Assembly: GCA_016793465.1 (NCBI GenBank)
Contig: JAEUJW010000060.1
Span: forward strand, 1 to 64,000
Direction: 5' to 3'
DNA: 64,000 nucleotides
Source of the DNA: Myxococcales bacterium
GTDB taxonomy: Bacteria > Myxococcota > Polyangia > Nannocystales > Nannocystaceae
Shown: one piece after another, positions 47,965 through 56,465 of the stretch
Numbering within the stretch: position 1 is the stretch's first letter
Layout: the number at the start of each line of letters is the position of its first letter
Position numbers and translations under genes: made by a program
Notes under the pieces: generated by a model
Seen by the model: the letters and a program-made list of their open reading frames with translations, nothing else
The model's database searches: none
Told to the model about the DNA's origin: nothing

Positions 47965-48088
47965 TCACCGCGTGGACAGGCGGCGTCACGACGGAACCGG
48001 TGGGGACGCGTGGGGTGGCGCACGGACGCACGTCCGCGTGGGCGTGGGGGCAGGGGGCCACGCCGCGGGCGCTGCAGCGTCGCGATGG

Positions 48089-48094
48089 TATGGT
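48089..48094 (+). promoter_or_regulatory. -10 element of likely leaderless promoter (spermidine-synthase-like gene)
   Basis: TATGGT 9 nt before GTG 48104, the same hexamer and spacing as at 35779. Confidence 0.5.
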
Positions 48095-48103
48095 GCGCCC
48101 CGC

Positions 48104-50344
48104 GTGCTGCACTTCGCCGTCACGATCTTCCTCAGTGCCTTCCTGCTGTTTCAGGTCCAGCCGCTCATCGGCAAGATCATCCTCCCGTGGTTCGGCGGAA
48201 CCCCTGCGGTGTGGACCACGTGCATGCTGTTCTTTCAAGTGCTGCTGCTCGGCGGCTACGCCTACGCCCACTACAGCACGCAGCGGCTGAGCCCGCGGCG
48301 CCAGGGCATCGTGCACGCGGCGCTCCTCGGACTCGCGCTGGCGGTGACGGCCCCGACGATCCTGCCCGGCGACGGCTGGAAGCCGGCTGGCGACGACTCG
48401 CCGCTCGTGGCCATCCTCGCCATGCTCACGGTGTGCGTGGGGCTGCCGTACTTCACGCTCTCGGCCACCGGCTCGCTCGTGCAGGCGTGGTTCGCCCGCA
48501 GTTATCCGGGGCGCTCGCCGTACGCGCTGTACGCCCTGTCGAACATCGGCTCGCTGCTCGGGCTGCTGACCTTCCCGTTCCTCGTCGAGCCGAACATCGG
48601 CTCGCGCGATCAGGCCAGCGCGTGGTTCTGGGGCTACGCGGCGTTCGCGGGGCTGTGCGCCGGGCTGGCGCTGCGGGTGATGCGGTTCGCCGAGGCCAGG
48701 CGCGAGCAGCCCGTCGCCGAGGACAAGGTCCCGCCGCCCACGCTCGGCATGCGCGCGGTGTGGACGGGCCTCGGCGCGTGCGCGTCGACCATGCTGCTGG
48801 CGATCACCAACCAGATGGCGATCGACGTGGCGTCGGTGCCGTTCCTGTGGGTCATCCCGCTGTCGCTGTACCTGCTGTCGTTCATCCTCTGCTTCGGCGG
48901 CGAGCGCTGGTACCCGCGGGTGCTGTTCTATCCGCTGCTGCTGGCCTCGTACGTCGGCGTGATCGGGCTGATGCTGGCGGCCGCCGGGGCCGCGCTCGAG
49001 GTCCAGGTCGGGGTCTACTCGGGCAGCCTGTTCGTGTTCTGCATGGTCTGCCACGGCGAGCTCTACCGCCTGCGGCCGCACCCGCAGCACCTGACGTCGT
49101 TCTATCTGGCGCTCTCGCTCGGCGGGGCGCTCGGCGGCGTCCTGGTCGGCCTGGTCGCGCCGACCGTGTTCCCCATGTACTACGAGCTCCACCTGTGCCT
49201 GCTGGCGACCGCCGCGCTGGTGTTCTACGCGTTCTACCGCGACCCGCGGCTCGAGATCGGCGGGCCGCTGCTGCGCGTCGGCATCGCCGTGATCTTCGGG
49301 GTCGTAGCCGCCGGCGCGGTCTACACCGCGCAGGTCGACTGGTACGCCTTCACCAACACGGCGCCGCTGATCGCGGCCGTGCTGCTGGCGCTGATGTTCG
49401 GCGGGCTGTGGGCGGCCGGGGTCACGCAGCGGCCGCGCGGGCGCGTCGCCTGGTTGATCCCGCCGATCGCGATCGCCCTGATCGGGGTCAACCTCGCGGT
49501 CGAGGCTCTGCGCCGCGCGTCCGACGCTGTCGCCATCTCGCGCGGGTTCTTCGGCATGCTGCGGGTCGTCGATCGCGACACCGACGATCCCGAGCAGGCC
49601 CGCCGCGTGCTCTACCACGGGGCCATCAACCACGGCTTCCAGTTCCTCGCGACCGACAAGCAGATGTGGCACAACTCGTACTTCGCGGAGGACAGCGGCA
49701 TCGGCGTGGCGCTGACCCGCCACCCCAACCGCAGCGATCACAAGCCGCTGCGCATCGGCCTGCTGGGCCTCGGCGGCGGCACGCTGCTGACCTACGGCGA
49801 GCTCGGCGATCACATCCGCATCTACGAGATCGACCCCGACGTCGAGCCGCTGTCGCGCGAGTACTTCACCTACTTCCAGCGCACGCGGGCGACCACCGAG
49901 GTCGTGCTCGGCGACGGCCGGCTGTCGCTCGAGCGCGAGCCCGATCAGCGCTACGACGTGCTCATCCTCGACGCGTTCAGCAGCGACGCCATCCCCATGC
50001 ACCTGCTGACCGAGGAGGCGTTCGACACCTACCTGCGGCACCTCGCGCCGGACGGCATCCTCGCGGCCAACATGAGCAACCGGCACGTCGACATCAAGCC
50101 GGTGCTGAAGCAGTTCGCCGGGCACTTCGGGCTGACGTTCGTGTGGGTCGAGAACTGGGACGACGACACCCGCGGCGTCTACGGCGCGGACTGGGGCCTA
50201 CTGACCCGCAACGAGCGGTTCCTCCGCGATCCGGTGGTGCTGTCGGAGATGACCGACGCCTCCGGCGTGTCCACCGACCTCCGCATGTGGACCGACGACT
50301 ACACCAACCTGTTCGCGGTCCTGAAGTGGTGGAACCGCCGCTGA
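48104..50344 (+). CDS. Membrane protein fused to spermidine-synthase-like domain
   Basis: The 746-residue product has about twelve membrane helices (1-480) and a cytosolic Rossmann domain (about 500-740). The latter has LGLGGGTLLTYGELG, the dcSAM-like acidic EIDPDVEPLSREYF and DAFSSDAIPMHLLTEEAF, as in polyamine aminopropyltransferases. This fusion type is widespread but its reaction is not established. GTG 48104 is preferred because the upstream frame has no family features. It converges with the lipoprotein gene ending at 50357. Confidence 0.85.
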   Translation: MLHFAVTIFLSAFLLFQVQPLIGKIILPWFGGTPAVWTTCMLFFQVLLLGGYAYAHYSTQRLSPRRQGIVHAALLGLALAVTAPTILPGDGWKPAGDDSPLVAILAMLTVCVGLPYFTLSATGSLVQAWFARSYPGRSPYALYALSNIGSLLGLLTFPFLVEPNIGSRDQASAWFWGYAAFAGLCAGLALRVMRFAEARREQPVAEDKVPPPTLGMRAVWTGLGACASTMLLAITNQMAIDVASVPFLWVIPLSLYLLSFILCFGGERWYPRVLFYPLLLASYVGVIGLMLAAAGAALEVQVGVYSGSLFVFCMVCHGELYRLRPHPQHLTSFYLALSLGGALGGVLVGLVAPTVFPMYYELHLCLLATAALVFYAFYRDPRLEIGGPLLRVGIAVIFGVVAAGAVYTAQVDWYAFTNTAPLIAAVLLALMFGGLWAAGVTQRPRGRVAWLIPPIAIALIGVNLAVEALRRASDAVAISRGFFGMLRVVDRDTDDPEQARRVLYHGAINHGFQFLATDKQMWHNSYFAEDSGIGVALTRHPNRSDHKPLRIGLLGLGGGTLLTYGELGDHIRIYEIDPDVEPLSREYFTYFQRTRATTEVVLGDGRLSLEREPDQRYDVLILDAFSSDAIPMHLLTEEAFDTYLRHLAPDGILAANMSNRHVDIKPVLKQFAGHFGLTFVWVENWDDDTRGVYGADWGLLTRNERFLRDPVVLSEMTDASGVSTDLRMWTDDYTNLFAVLKWWNRR

Positions 50345-50356
50345 CGCGGCGGACGC

Positions 50357-51919
50357 TCAGCGCACGAAGATGAGGCCGGGGTTGCCGTTGAGGTTGCCCC
50401 CGGAGCAGTCGTTGTAGCAGCTGCGCCAGCCCGAGAGGAACAGGCCGAAGTCGTTGCCGTCGACGTCGCGGAAGTGGAAGCTGTTGGTGTTGCCGGTGTA
50501 GCCGATCCAGTTGAACATCGAGGTGCCGCCGCAGCCGGCGATCGTGGTCGGTGGGCCGATGAAGTAGTGCGTGTTGACGTAGGTGTCGATGAAGCCGGCG
50601 GCCACGCTGTGGCGGTAGATGTTGCCGTTGAAGGCCTTGCTGCCGGCGTGGTTGCCGAACAGCACCTGGTCGAAGGCGAGGCCCTTGCCGGCGACGTCGA
50701 GCGAGTAGGCGGCGCCGTCGTTGCCGACGCTGCCGGTCGCGGTCCGCCAGCCGAAGCCGTTGTTGCCGTCGAAGCCCTCGCAGCCGGCCGCGACCGGGGT
50801 GTTGGTCGAGCGGCCGACGAGCGTCCAGCCGCCGCCGTCGACGAGCATCTCGCAGTACACGTCGAACGGCTGGCGCGGGCCGTCGCCGTCGGTGTCGACG
50901 CTGTAGATGCCGTTCGGGGTGTTCGGCAGGCCGTTCTTCAGCTGCTTGCAGGCGACCGGGAGGTTGCAGGCCCCGTTGACGCAGGCCCCGGTCACGCAGT
51001 CGGTGTCGGCCTTGCAGCCGCCGCCCTTGTTGCAGTCGTTGCAGGTGCCGCCGCCGCAGTCGACGTCGGACTCGTTGCCGCTCTCGAGGCCGTCGCTGCA
51101 GGTCGGGAGCTCGCACGCGACCGTGCAGGTGTCGGCGTTGCTCTGATTGGCGTCGTCGCACTCCTCGACGCCGGTCTGGGTGAAGCCGTCGCCGCACGAG
51201 GCGGCCAGGCAGGTGCTGAGGCACGCGTCGGTGTCGACGGCGTTGCCGTCGTCGCAGGCCTCGCCCATCTGCACGCTGCCGTCGCCGCAGGTGGCGAGCG
51301 CGCAGGCGTTGGTGCAGTCGTCGCCGTCGACGGTGTTGCCGTCGTCGCAGGCCTCGCCGGGCTGGACGAACCCGTCGCCGCAGGCGGCGTCCTCGCAGGT
51401 GCCGGTGCAGGTGTCCTCGTCGACGGCGTTGCCGTCGTCGCAGGACTCGCCCATCTGCACCACGCCGTCGCCGCAGGCCCCGGCCGCGCACATCGACGAG
51501 CACGCGTCGGTGTCGTCGTCGTTGCCGTCGTCGCAGGCCTCGCCGGCCTGGACGACGCCGTCGCCGCAGCGCGCCGCCTCGCACGCGCTGGTGCACTCGT
51601 CGCTGTCGTCGGCGTTGCCGTCGTCGCACTGCTCGCTGCCCTCGACCACGCCGTTGCCGCACTCGGGGTCGGGGTTGGTGGTGGCCACGCCCATGTCGGG
51701 GCTGCCCGACGTCGGCGCGGGATCCGAGTCCGTGCCGGTGTCGCCGCCCTCGGTCGGCGTCGTCGCCATTGTCATCGGCGTCGTCGCCGACATGCTGGCC
51801 GACATCGGGTTGGTGAAGCCGCCGCCCGAGTCGTCGTCACCGCCGGCGCAGCCGACGAGAAAGACAGTGAGGAGCCGCCCGACGCCGACGTTGTTGCATT
51901 GAAGGAATTGAACCTTCAT
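50357..51919 (-). CDS. Lipoprotein with six DUF4215-type repeats and fibrinogen-like domain
   Basis: The 520-residue product has lipobox L-V-G-C (C24) and a Thr/Ser/Met linker. Six DUF4215-type repeats (about 80-275; CGDG...GE.CDDGN) are followed by a Cys-rich link (DVDCGGGTCNDCNKGGGCK). The C-terminal domain has NGIYSVDTDG, FDVYCEMLVDGGGWTLVGRS and several Gly/Asn-rich strands, like fibrinogen-type recognition domains. ATG 51919 is the only in-frame ATG near a signal peptide, and it lies inside a tRNA-like element (51893-51965), so the first 27 nt are shared. It is probably a surface binding protein. Confidence 0.8.
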   Translation of the reverse strand: MKVQFLQCNNVGVGRLLTVFLVGCAGGDDDSGGGFTNPMSASMSATTPMTMATTPTEGGDTGTDSDPAPTSGSPDMGVATTNPDPECGNGVVEGSEQCDDGNADDSDECTSACEAARCGDGVVQAGEACDDGNDDDTDACSSMCAAGACGDGVVQMGESCDDGNAVDEDTCTGTCEDAACGDGFVQPGEACDDGNTVDGDDCTNACALATCGDGSVQMGEACDDGNAVDTDACLSTCLAASCGDGFTQTGVEECDDANQSNADTCTVACELPTCSDGLESGNESDVDCGGGTCNDCNKGGGCKADTDCVTGACVNGACNLPVACKQLKNGLPNTPNGIYSVDTDGDGPRQPFDVYCEMLVDGGGWTLVGRSTNTPVAAGCEGFDGNNGFGWRTATGSVGNDGAAYSLDVAGKGLAFDQVLFGNHAGSKAFNGNIYRHSVAAGFIDTYVNTHYFIGPPTTIAGCGGTSMFNWIGYTGNTNSFHFRDVDGNDFGLFLSGWRSCYNDCSGGNLNGNPGLIFVR

Positions 51920-51965
51920 GTCTTCGATCCGCAATCGAATGCCCTACCAGTTAGGCGAAATGTGT
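51893..51965 (-). tRNA. tRNA-like element, Arg(GCG)-type anticodon, degenerate acceptor
   Basis: A 73-nt cloverleaf fits: D arm GCCT-AACTGGT-AGGGC, anticodon stem TTCGA/TCGAA with loop TTGCGGA (GCG at positions 34-36), a 5-nt variable region, and T arm GAAGG-TTCAATT-CCTTC. The acceptor pairs only at its four inner positions (CATT with AATG); the outer three are mismatched and no CCA is encoded. The 3' part overlaps the start of the lipoprotein gene. It may be a pseudo-tRNA or a tRNA-like regulatory RNA; charging is doubtful. Confidence 0.5.
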
Positions 51966-52024
51966 AGCCAGCGCCCACGTGGCAGCCCCTCGCCGCCAAA
52001 ATACAGGACACGCGTCGGGCGGCG
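51962..52024 (-). repeat. Conserved upstream block and hairpin of tRNA-like element 1
   Basis: 51962-51994 aligns with 52934-52968: GTGTAG-CA-C-GCCCACGTGGC-GCCCCTCG with a few changes (plus-strand reading). CGCCGCC (51991-51997) pairs with GGCGGCG (52018-52024). The module sits between the phosphoribosyltransferase stop and the tRNA-like element. Confidence 0.6.
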
Positions 52025-52039
52025 CAAGCGTCCGACGCG

Positions 52040-52792
52040 TCAATGGTCGTCGGGTTCGAAGCGCGCGTCGAGGTCGCACCAGATGCGGTCGTCGTGGCGG
52101 TTCGGGTAGTGGCTGCGCGACGAGCCCTCGATGCGGTGGACCAGGCAGCTCGCGAGCTGGAGGTCGCCGGGGTTGCGGCCGGTCGCCTGAGCGACCACGA
52201 ACGCGGCGACGGGCCCTGTGTAGCCGGCTTCACGCAGGGCCAGGGCGCAGGCGAAGACCTCGGTGCCGCGGGTGATGAGGTCGTGGATGAGTACCACGCG
52301 GTCGACCAGCGGGACCTCGGTGCCGGTCGGCTGCAGGCTGGCGAGGTGATCGGCGAGCGAGGGCGGCGCCTGGTCCTCGGCCCAGCCGACCGAGGCGGTG
52401 CGCTCCCACATTCGGCTGGCGCGGGCGCCCGGGATGCGCCGGGCGAGGGCCTGCGCGAGCTCCCAGTTGGGCTCGAGCTTGGCGGCGCCGCGGCGAGCGC
52501 CGCCGCGGGGCAGGTCGACCGGCGGCACCGGAACGATCTGCACGACCCCGTCGAACGCAGGGCAGGCCCAGCCCTGACGCGCGAGGTCCTCGACGATCGC
52601 CGCGAAGTCGCGGCCGGTGCCGTCGTCGCCGCGGCCGTACTTGAAGGCGAGCACGTAGCGTCGCATGCGCTCGAGCAGGTGGCGCGCGTCGTCCTTGTGC
52701 TGGCTCGAGTAGGGGAACAGGCTGTACGTCTCGAGTGAGAGCTCGGGAGCGGATCGGGAGGATGCTGCTGCCCTCGTCGCCATGCTGTCCAC
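52040..52792 (-). CDS. Phosphoribosyltransferase-like protein
   Basis: The 250-residue product carries a type I PRTase segment DRVVLIHDLITRGTEVFACA, resembling the PRPP loop (VVLIDDVxTTGxT) with His in place of the first acidic residue. Upstream are PVPP and a basic RGGARRGAAKL loop. ComF- or orotate-PRTase-like folds are possible. An N-terminal part (YVLAFKYGRGDDGTGRDFA) is similar to ComF family proteins. GTG 52792 is used; ATG 52783 is an alternative. It is flanked on both sides by tRNA-like modules and follows the vault protein gene on the same strand. Confidence 0.75.
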   Translation of the reverse strand: MDSMATRAAASSRSAPELSLETYSLFPYSSQHKDDARHLLERMRRYVLAFKYGRGDDGTGRDFAAIVEDLARQGWACPAFDGVVQIVPVPPVDLPRGGARRGAAKLEPNWELAQALARRIPGARASRMWERTASVGWAEDQAPPSLADHLASLQPTGTEVPLVDRVVLIHDLITRGTEVFACALALREAGYTGPVAAFVVAQATGRNPGDLQLASCLVHRIEGSSRSHYPNRHDDRIWCDLDARFEPDDH

Positions 52793-52863
52793 GTGACTCT
52801 GTTTGATGTGCTTGCTCGCGGGCGGATCAAGGAGACAGGGAGGGGCGCCCGACGGGTGCCAGG

Positions 52864-52937
52864 TTTACTGTGCCGGGATCGAACCGGCACTCCTCGGATT
52901 GAGAGTCCAATGCGTTTTCCAGTTACGCCAACAGTGT
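52864..52937 (-). tRNA. tRNA-like element, Glu(CTC)-type anticodon, degenerate acceptor
   Basis: A 74-nt cloverleaf fits: D arm GCG-TAACTGGAAAA-CGC, anticodon stem TTGGA/TCCGA with loop CTCTCAA (CTC at 34-36), 5-nt variable region, and T arm GCCGG-TTCGATC-CCGGC. The inner five acceptor pairs (ACTGT/ACAGT) form, but the two outer positions are mismatched. It lies 68 bp downstream of the vault protein stop and shares its flanking block with element 1. Confidence 0.55.
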
Positions 52938-52989
52938 AGGCATCCGCCCACGTGGCGCCCCTCGGCCGCAGGATAACCGCGGCGAGGGG
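52934..52989 (-). repeat. Conserved upstream block and hairpin of tRNA-like element 2
   Basis: Block 52934-52968 matches that of element 1. CCCCTCG-g-CCGC (52958-52969) pairs with GCGGCGAGGGG (52979-52989) with one bulged G and a 9-nt loop. The hairpin directly follows the vault gene stop and may also terminate that transcript. Confidence 0.6.
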
Positions 52990-53005
52990 CGTTCGGCAAT
53001 CGCCG

Positions 53006-55708
53006 CTACTTGCCGTCCTTGCCGCCGCTGCGCTCGCGCATGCCGTCGGTCGTGCGCGCCAGCGGCGTACCCTTGACGATGTTGCCGAGCAGCTCGGACG
53101 GGCTCTTGCCGCCGAGCAGGGCGACCAGGTTCATGTTGTTGGCGGCGGCCTTCATGACCTCGCTGTCGGCGGCCGAGTGCAGCGCGCCGACCAGCTCGCG
53201 CTGGATGGCCTGCAGCCGCACCGCGTCGGCGCTGGCGAAGGCCGCGGCGGTCTGCTGCTCGATCTCGGCCAGCGCGCGCGCGTGGGATTGCGCGGCGGTG
53301 TTGGTCAGCTCGGCGGCGCGGGCCTCGGCCTGGGCCGACTGCACGCGCAGGGACGCGGCCGAGTCGGAGCGGGCGGCCTGGGCCGCGAGGGCGAAGTCGG
53401 CGGCGACCTTGTCGAGCGCCTGCTTGCGCGACAGCTTGGCGTCCTCGCGGTCGGCGAGGAGGTTCTGCTTGGCGAGCTCGACGTTGTGCTGATCGAAGGC
53501 CTCGAGCCGCGAGGTCTCGGCCATACGCTGCGAGGCCGAGCGCTGCAGCGTGTGCTCCTCGGAGTCGATGGCGTCGCGGTGGCGGGTCGACTCGACGCGG
53601 CGGCGCGACTGGGCGTCCTGCAGCTGCAGCGAGACCGCCTCGCGCTGGACGTTGCCGAACAGCTCGGCGAGCGCGGGGTCGGCGACGGCGACCGCGAGCA
53701 CGTCGACCGCGGTCAGGACCATGCCGTTCTCGGCGAAGCGCAGCAGCGCGTCGCCGTCGCCGAACAGGGCGCTGCGGACCAACGCGGGCAGGTCCTTCAG
53801 GATCTCGGTGGCGGTGCGCACGCGGGCGGCCTCGCGGACGCGCGCGCGCACGGTGTCGGCGAGCAGCTTGACCGGGTCCTCGACGTTGAACCACGTCTCG
53901 GGCGCCCCCTCGAAGTTGCCGGCGAGCGCGAGCTTGACGCGGAAGCGCACGAAGTCGGCCGACTCGACCTCGAAGTTGTCGGCGATGCGCCCGCCCTGCA
54001 CGCGCAGGAAGCAGGTCGTGACCGTGTTGTGGCCGTCCTTGCTCTTGCCCTTGCTGAGCTTCAGCGCGGTCAGCTGCTCCTCGAAGTTGAGCAGCTCGGT
54101 GCACGGACCGGTGACGACGCGGCGGCCGTGGCGCGAGGTGATGAGGATGGCCTCGTTGTTGGGGATGATCACCGACATCGCCCACGGCGTGGTGACGGCG
54201 CCGGTCGTGACCTTCTGCGGCTCGGCGTGGCCGATCCACAGGTTCCAGCGGTCGTGCGGGACCTGGCGGTGCACGTGCTCCTCGCAGCGCGGGTCGACGA
54301 GGTACGAGGTCTCGCCGCGGACCATCTTGACCATGCCGGTGCGCAGGTCGCGGACGTAGATGCCCGACTTCTGGTCGATGCCGATGGCGGTGAGCACCAC
54401 GTTCTCGTGGTCGTTGCCGACGTGGGGCTCGCGGGTCAGCGGGTTGATGACCTCGGCCTCGATGAACGGGAAGAACACGCTCGGCAGGCCGCGGACCAGG
54501 AACTCGTAGCCGGCCTCGAAGTGCTCGCGGTCCTCGAGCGCGGTGCCGTGGGGCAGGCGGGCGAGCAGCTGCTCGCGCGACAGCGGCGAGATGATGCGGA
54601 GGTACAGCGCCTGGTGCTCGCCGAGCTCGTAGGCGTCGTAGACCCGGCGGCGCGAGCCGCGGTGCATGAAGGTGTCGTGCGGGCCGGGGAACACGCGCGC
54701 GGGCCCGCGGACGATGCGGGGGTTGCCGTCGGCGTCGAACAGGAAGCAGAAGTTCTTGGGCCCGAGGATGACCGCGCGGCGGGCGTACGGGTCGGCGGCG
54801 ACCTGGTGGCGCGAGCCGTCGCTGCCGCGCCCGCCCTTCTTCTGCGTGCGGTCGTTCCAGCCCTCGTCGAGCGCGGTCAGCATGACGGCGCGCTCGCCGG
54901 TCGACAGGTCCTGGCGGTGGCGCAGCTCGTTCTTCAGCACGCTAAACTGCTTGATCGTCATGCCGTCGGCGACCTGCGCGAGCAGCTTGGCCAGCTCCTC
55001 GGCGGCGGCGGCCGGGAGGTTGGCGACGCCGTCCTCCTCCTTGCCGCGGCCGTCGTCGTCGAGCGCCGGCACGACCTCGATGCCCGACGGCGGGATGAAG
55101 ATCTGGGTGTGTCGGCCCTGGATGACGATGCGCTGGCCGACCCGTAGCGGCCCGACCTTGCCGCCGCCGACCTCGGGCTTCTTCTCGCCGCCCTCGCTGC
55201 CGCCCTCGCCGGCGTCGATGACGACGCTGCTCATCTTGGCCGAGTCGATGACGAGCTTGTAGTAGGGCGCGGTCTCGTCGATGGTGCCGACGACCTCGAT
55301 CAGCAGGTACTGGTTGGCGCCGAGCTTGTGCGCCGGGCGGACCTCGGACGACTGCCCGGGCCACAGCGGGAAGGCGCACGGGCCCGGGATGATCTTCTTG
55401 GTCCCGAGCTTCAGCTCCTTCTCCTTGTTGCCGCCGGGCACGAAGGCGCCGTTCGACCCGCCGTCGATCGGCTCGACCATCACCGGGTTCTCGAGCAGCA
55501 CGTACTCGCCGTCGCGGGCGATGACGAAGGGCCGGGCCTCCATCGGCGCCGGCTCGTAGCCGCCGCGGCCGTTCGAGCGGACGATGCGGTCGTTGGCGCT
55601 GGGCGTGAACTCGGTGGGCCCGATGTGGGTGAGGATCTCGCCGGAGGTCTCGTTGAGCGACCACAGGAAGGAACGGCGCGGGACTGGGATCTTCTGGCGG
55701 TTTTCCAT
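53006..55708 (-). CDS. Major vault protein homologue
   Basis: The 900-residue product matches the size (about 890) and domain order of eukaryotic MVP, the shell protein of vault particles. Residues 1-500 are beta-rich repeats, including GIYVRDLRTGMVKMVRG (449-465), close to the GIYVQDVKTGKVRAVIG pattern of MVP repeats. A shoulder (band-7-like) domain runs about 512-675 (VTGPCTELLNFEEQL and VKLALAGNFEGAPETWFNVE). Then come an Arg/Glu/Ala-rich helix (about 680-845) equal to the cap helix and a cap-ring-like end (NLVALLGGKSPSELLG). ATG 55708 is used; ATG 55720 is also possible. MVP-like proteins are known from few bacteria. The TerB-like gene precedes it. Confidence 0.92.
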   Translation of the reverse strand: MENRQKIPVPRRSFLWSLNETSGEILTHIGPTEFTPSANDRIVRSNGRGGYEPAPMEARPFVIARDGEYVLLENPVMVEPIDGGSNGAFVPGGNKEKELKLGTKKIIPGPCAFPLWPGQSSEVRPAHKLGANQYLLIEVVGTIDETAPYYKLVIDSAKMSSVVIDAGEGGSEGGEKKPEVGGGKVGPLRVGQRIVIQGRHTQIFIPPSGIEVVPALDDDGRGKEEDGVANLPAAAAEELAKLLAQVADGMTIKQFSVLKNELRHRQDLSTGERAVMLTALDEGWNDRTQKKGGRGSDGSRHQVAADPYARRAVILGPKNFCFLFDADGNPRIVRGPARVFPGPHDTFMHRGSRRRVYDAYELGEHQALYLRIISPLSREQLLARLPHGTALEDREHFEAGYEFLVRGLPSVFFPFIEAEVINPLTREPHVGNDHENVVLTAIGIDQKSGIYVRDLRTGMVKMVRGETSYLVDPRCEEHVHRQVPHDRWNLWIGHAEPQKVTTGAVTTPWAMSVIIPNNEAILITSRHGRRVVTGPCTELLNFEEQLTALKLSKGKSKDGHNTVTTCFLRVQGGRIADNFEVESADFVRFRVKLALAGNFEGAPETWFNVEDPVKLLADTVRARVREAARVRTATEILKDLPALVRSALFGDGDALLRFAENGMVLTAVDVLAVAVADPALAELFGNVQREAVSLQLQDAQSRRRVESTRHRDAIDSEEHTLQRSASQRMAETSRLEAFDQHNVELAKQNLLADREDAKLSRKQALDKVAADFALAAQAARSDSAASLRVQSAQAEARAAELTNTAAQSHARALAEIEQQTAAAFASADAVRLQAIQRELVGALHSAADSEVMKAAANNMNLVALLGGKSPSELLGNIVKGTPLARTTDGMRERSGGKDGK

Positions 55709-55854
55709 GGTAGGCGGCATGCGGGGGCCGCAGCATGGCAAAACCCGGGGACGCTGACCAGCCGGCCGTCAAGCGAGCAAATTTCGCTCGGCCGGCCCGT
55801 CGTTCGCCGTCGGGACGCTGTTATCCGGGGAGGGCAGGGCGGGGCGCGCGGACG

Positions 55855-55874
55855 ACCTGGCCTTCAGGGCAGGC
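55855..55874. repeat. Weak dispersed palindrome copy
   Basis: ACCTGGCC-TTCA-GGGCAGGC, in the spacer upstream of the vault gene. Confidence 0.35.
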
Positions 55875-55911
55875 GCGTCGCCGCTCGGGAGGGCGGGACG
55901 CGCGGCGCGGA

Positions 55912-56457
55912 TCAACCGAGCTCGCGGTGGAACGCCTCGAGCGCCTTGGGCCCGAGCCGCGCGGCGATCGCCTCGATCTGGGCCCGCTCCTCCGAGGACA
56001 CGTTGCCGACGTTCATGAAGCCGCCGCTGGCGCTCGCGACCTTGACGCACAGCTCGACCACGCTCTCGGCCCGCGCGTCGCCGGCGACGAGCTTCAGCAG
56101 GCTCAGGCTCTCGTCGAGGAAGGCCTGCGGCGGGCGCTCCTCGAGCAGCGACTCCATCAGCGCGAAGGCGACGCTCGAGCGCTCGACGCGGGTCAACGCG
56201 ACCTCGAGGATCGCCTCGCGCTCCTGCCGCGAGACCGAGCCGTCGGCCCAGGCGACGTGCACGAGCGGCATGAGGTCGAACACCCGCAGCTTCTCGCCGA
56301 CGAACCCGAGGCGCTGGATCCGACCGGGCAGCGAGAGGTCGCGCGGGGCCTGCTTGAGATCCGCGGCGCCCTGGCTGAGCTCCTCGCGCAGCTTCTGGCG
56401 CAGCTCCTGGTCCTGCTTGCGGAAGTAGGCGTCTTCTTGATCGGTCGGCGACTGCAT
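55912..56457 (-). CDS. TerB-like (tellurite resistance family) protein
   Basis: The 181-residue helical product has FDLMPLVHVAWADGSVSRQE and REAILEVAL, the metal-binding TerB/DjlA-type pattern (hVAxADGxVSxxE), with a second helical pair GGFMNVGNVSSEERAQIEAI near the end. TerB-like domains occur in stress and phage-defence modules and in co-chaperones; no other ter genes are here. ATG 56457 follows TAGCGT by 8 nt. It is 203 bp upstream of the vault gene on the same strand. Confidence 0.82.
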   Translation of the reverse strand: MQSPTDQEDAYFRKQDQELRQKLREELSQGAADLKQAPRDLSLPGRIQRLGFVGEKLRVFDLMPLVHVAWADGSVSRQEREAILEVALTRVERSSVAFALMESLLEERPPQAFLDESLSLLKLVAGDARAESVVELCVKVASASGGFMNVGNVSSEERAQIEAIAARLGPKALEAFHRELG

Positions 56458-56465
56458 GGCGGCGC

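Noticed and set aside
51893..51965. Calling the element a normal tRNA-Arg
   Set aside because: Three outer acceptor pairs are mismatched, GCG is not the usual bacterial Arg anticodon, and the 3' end lies in a protein gene.
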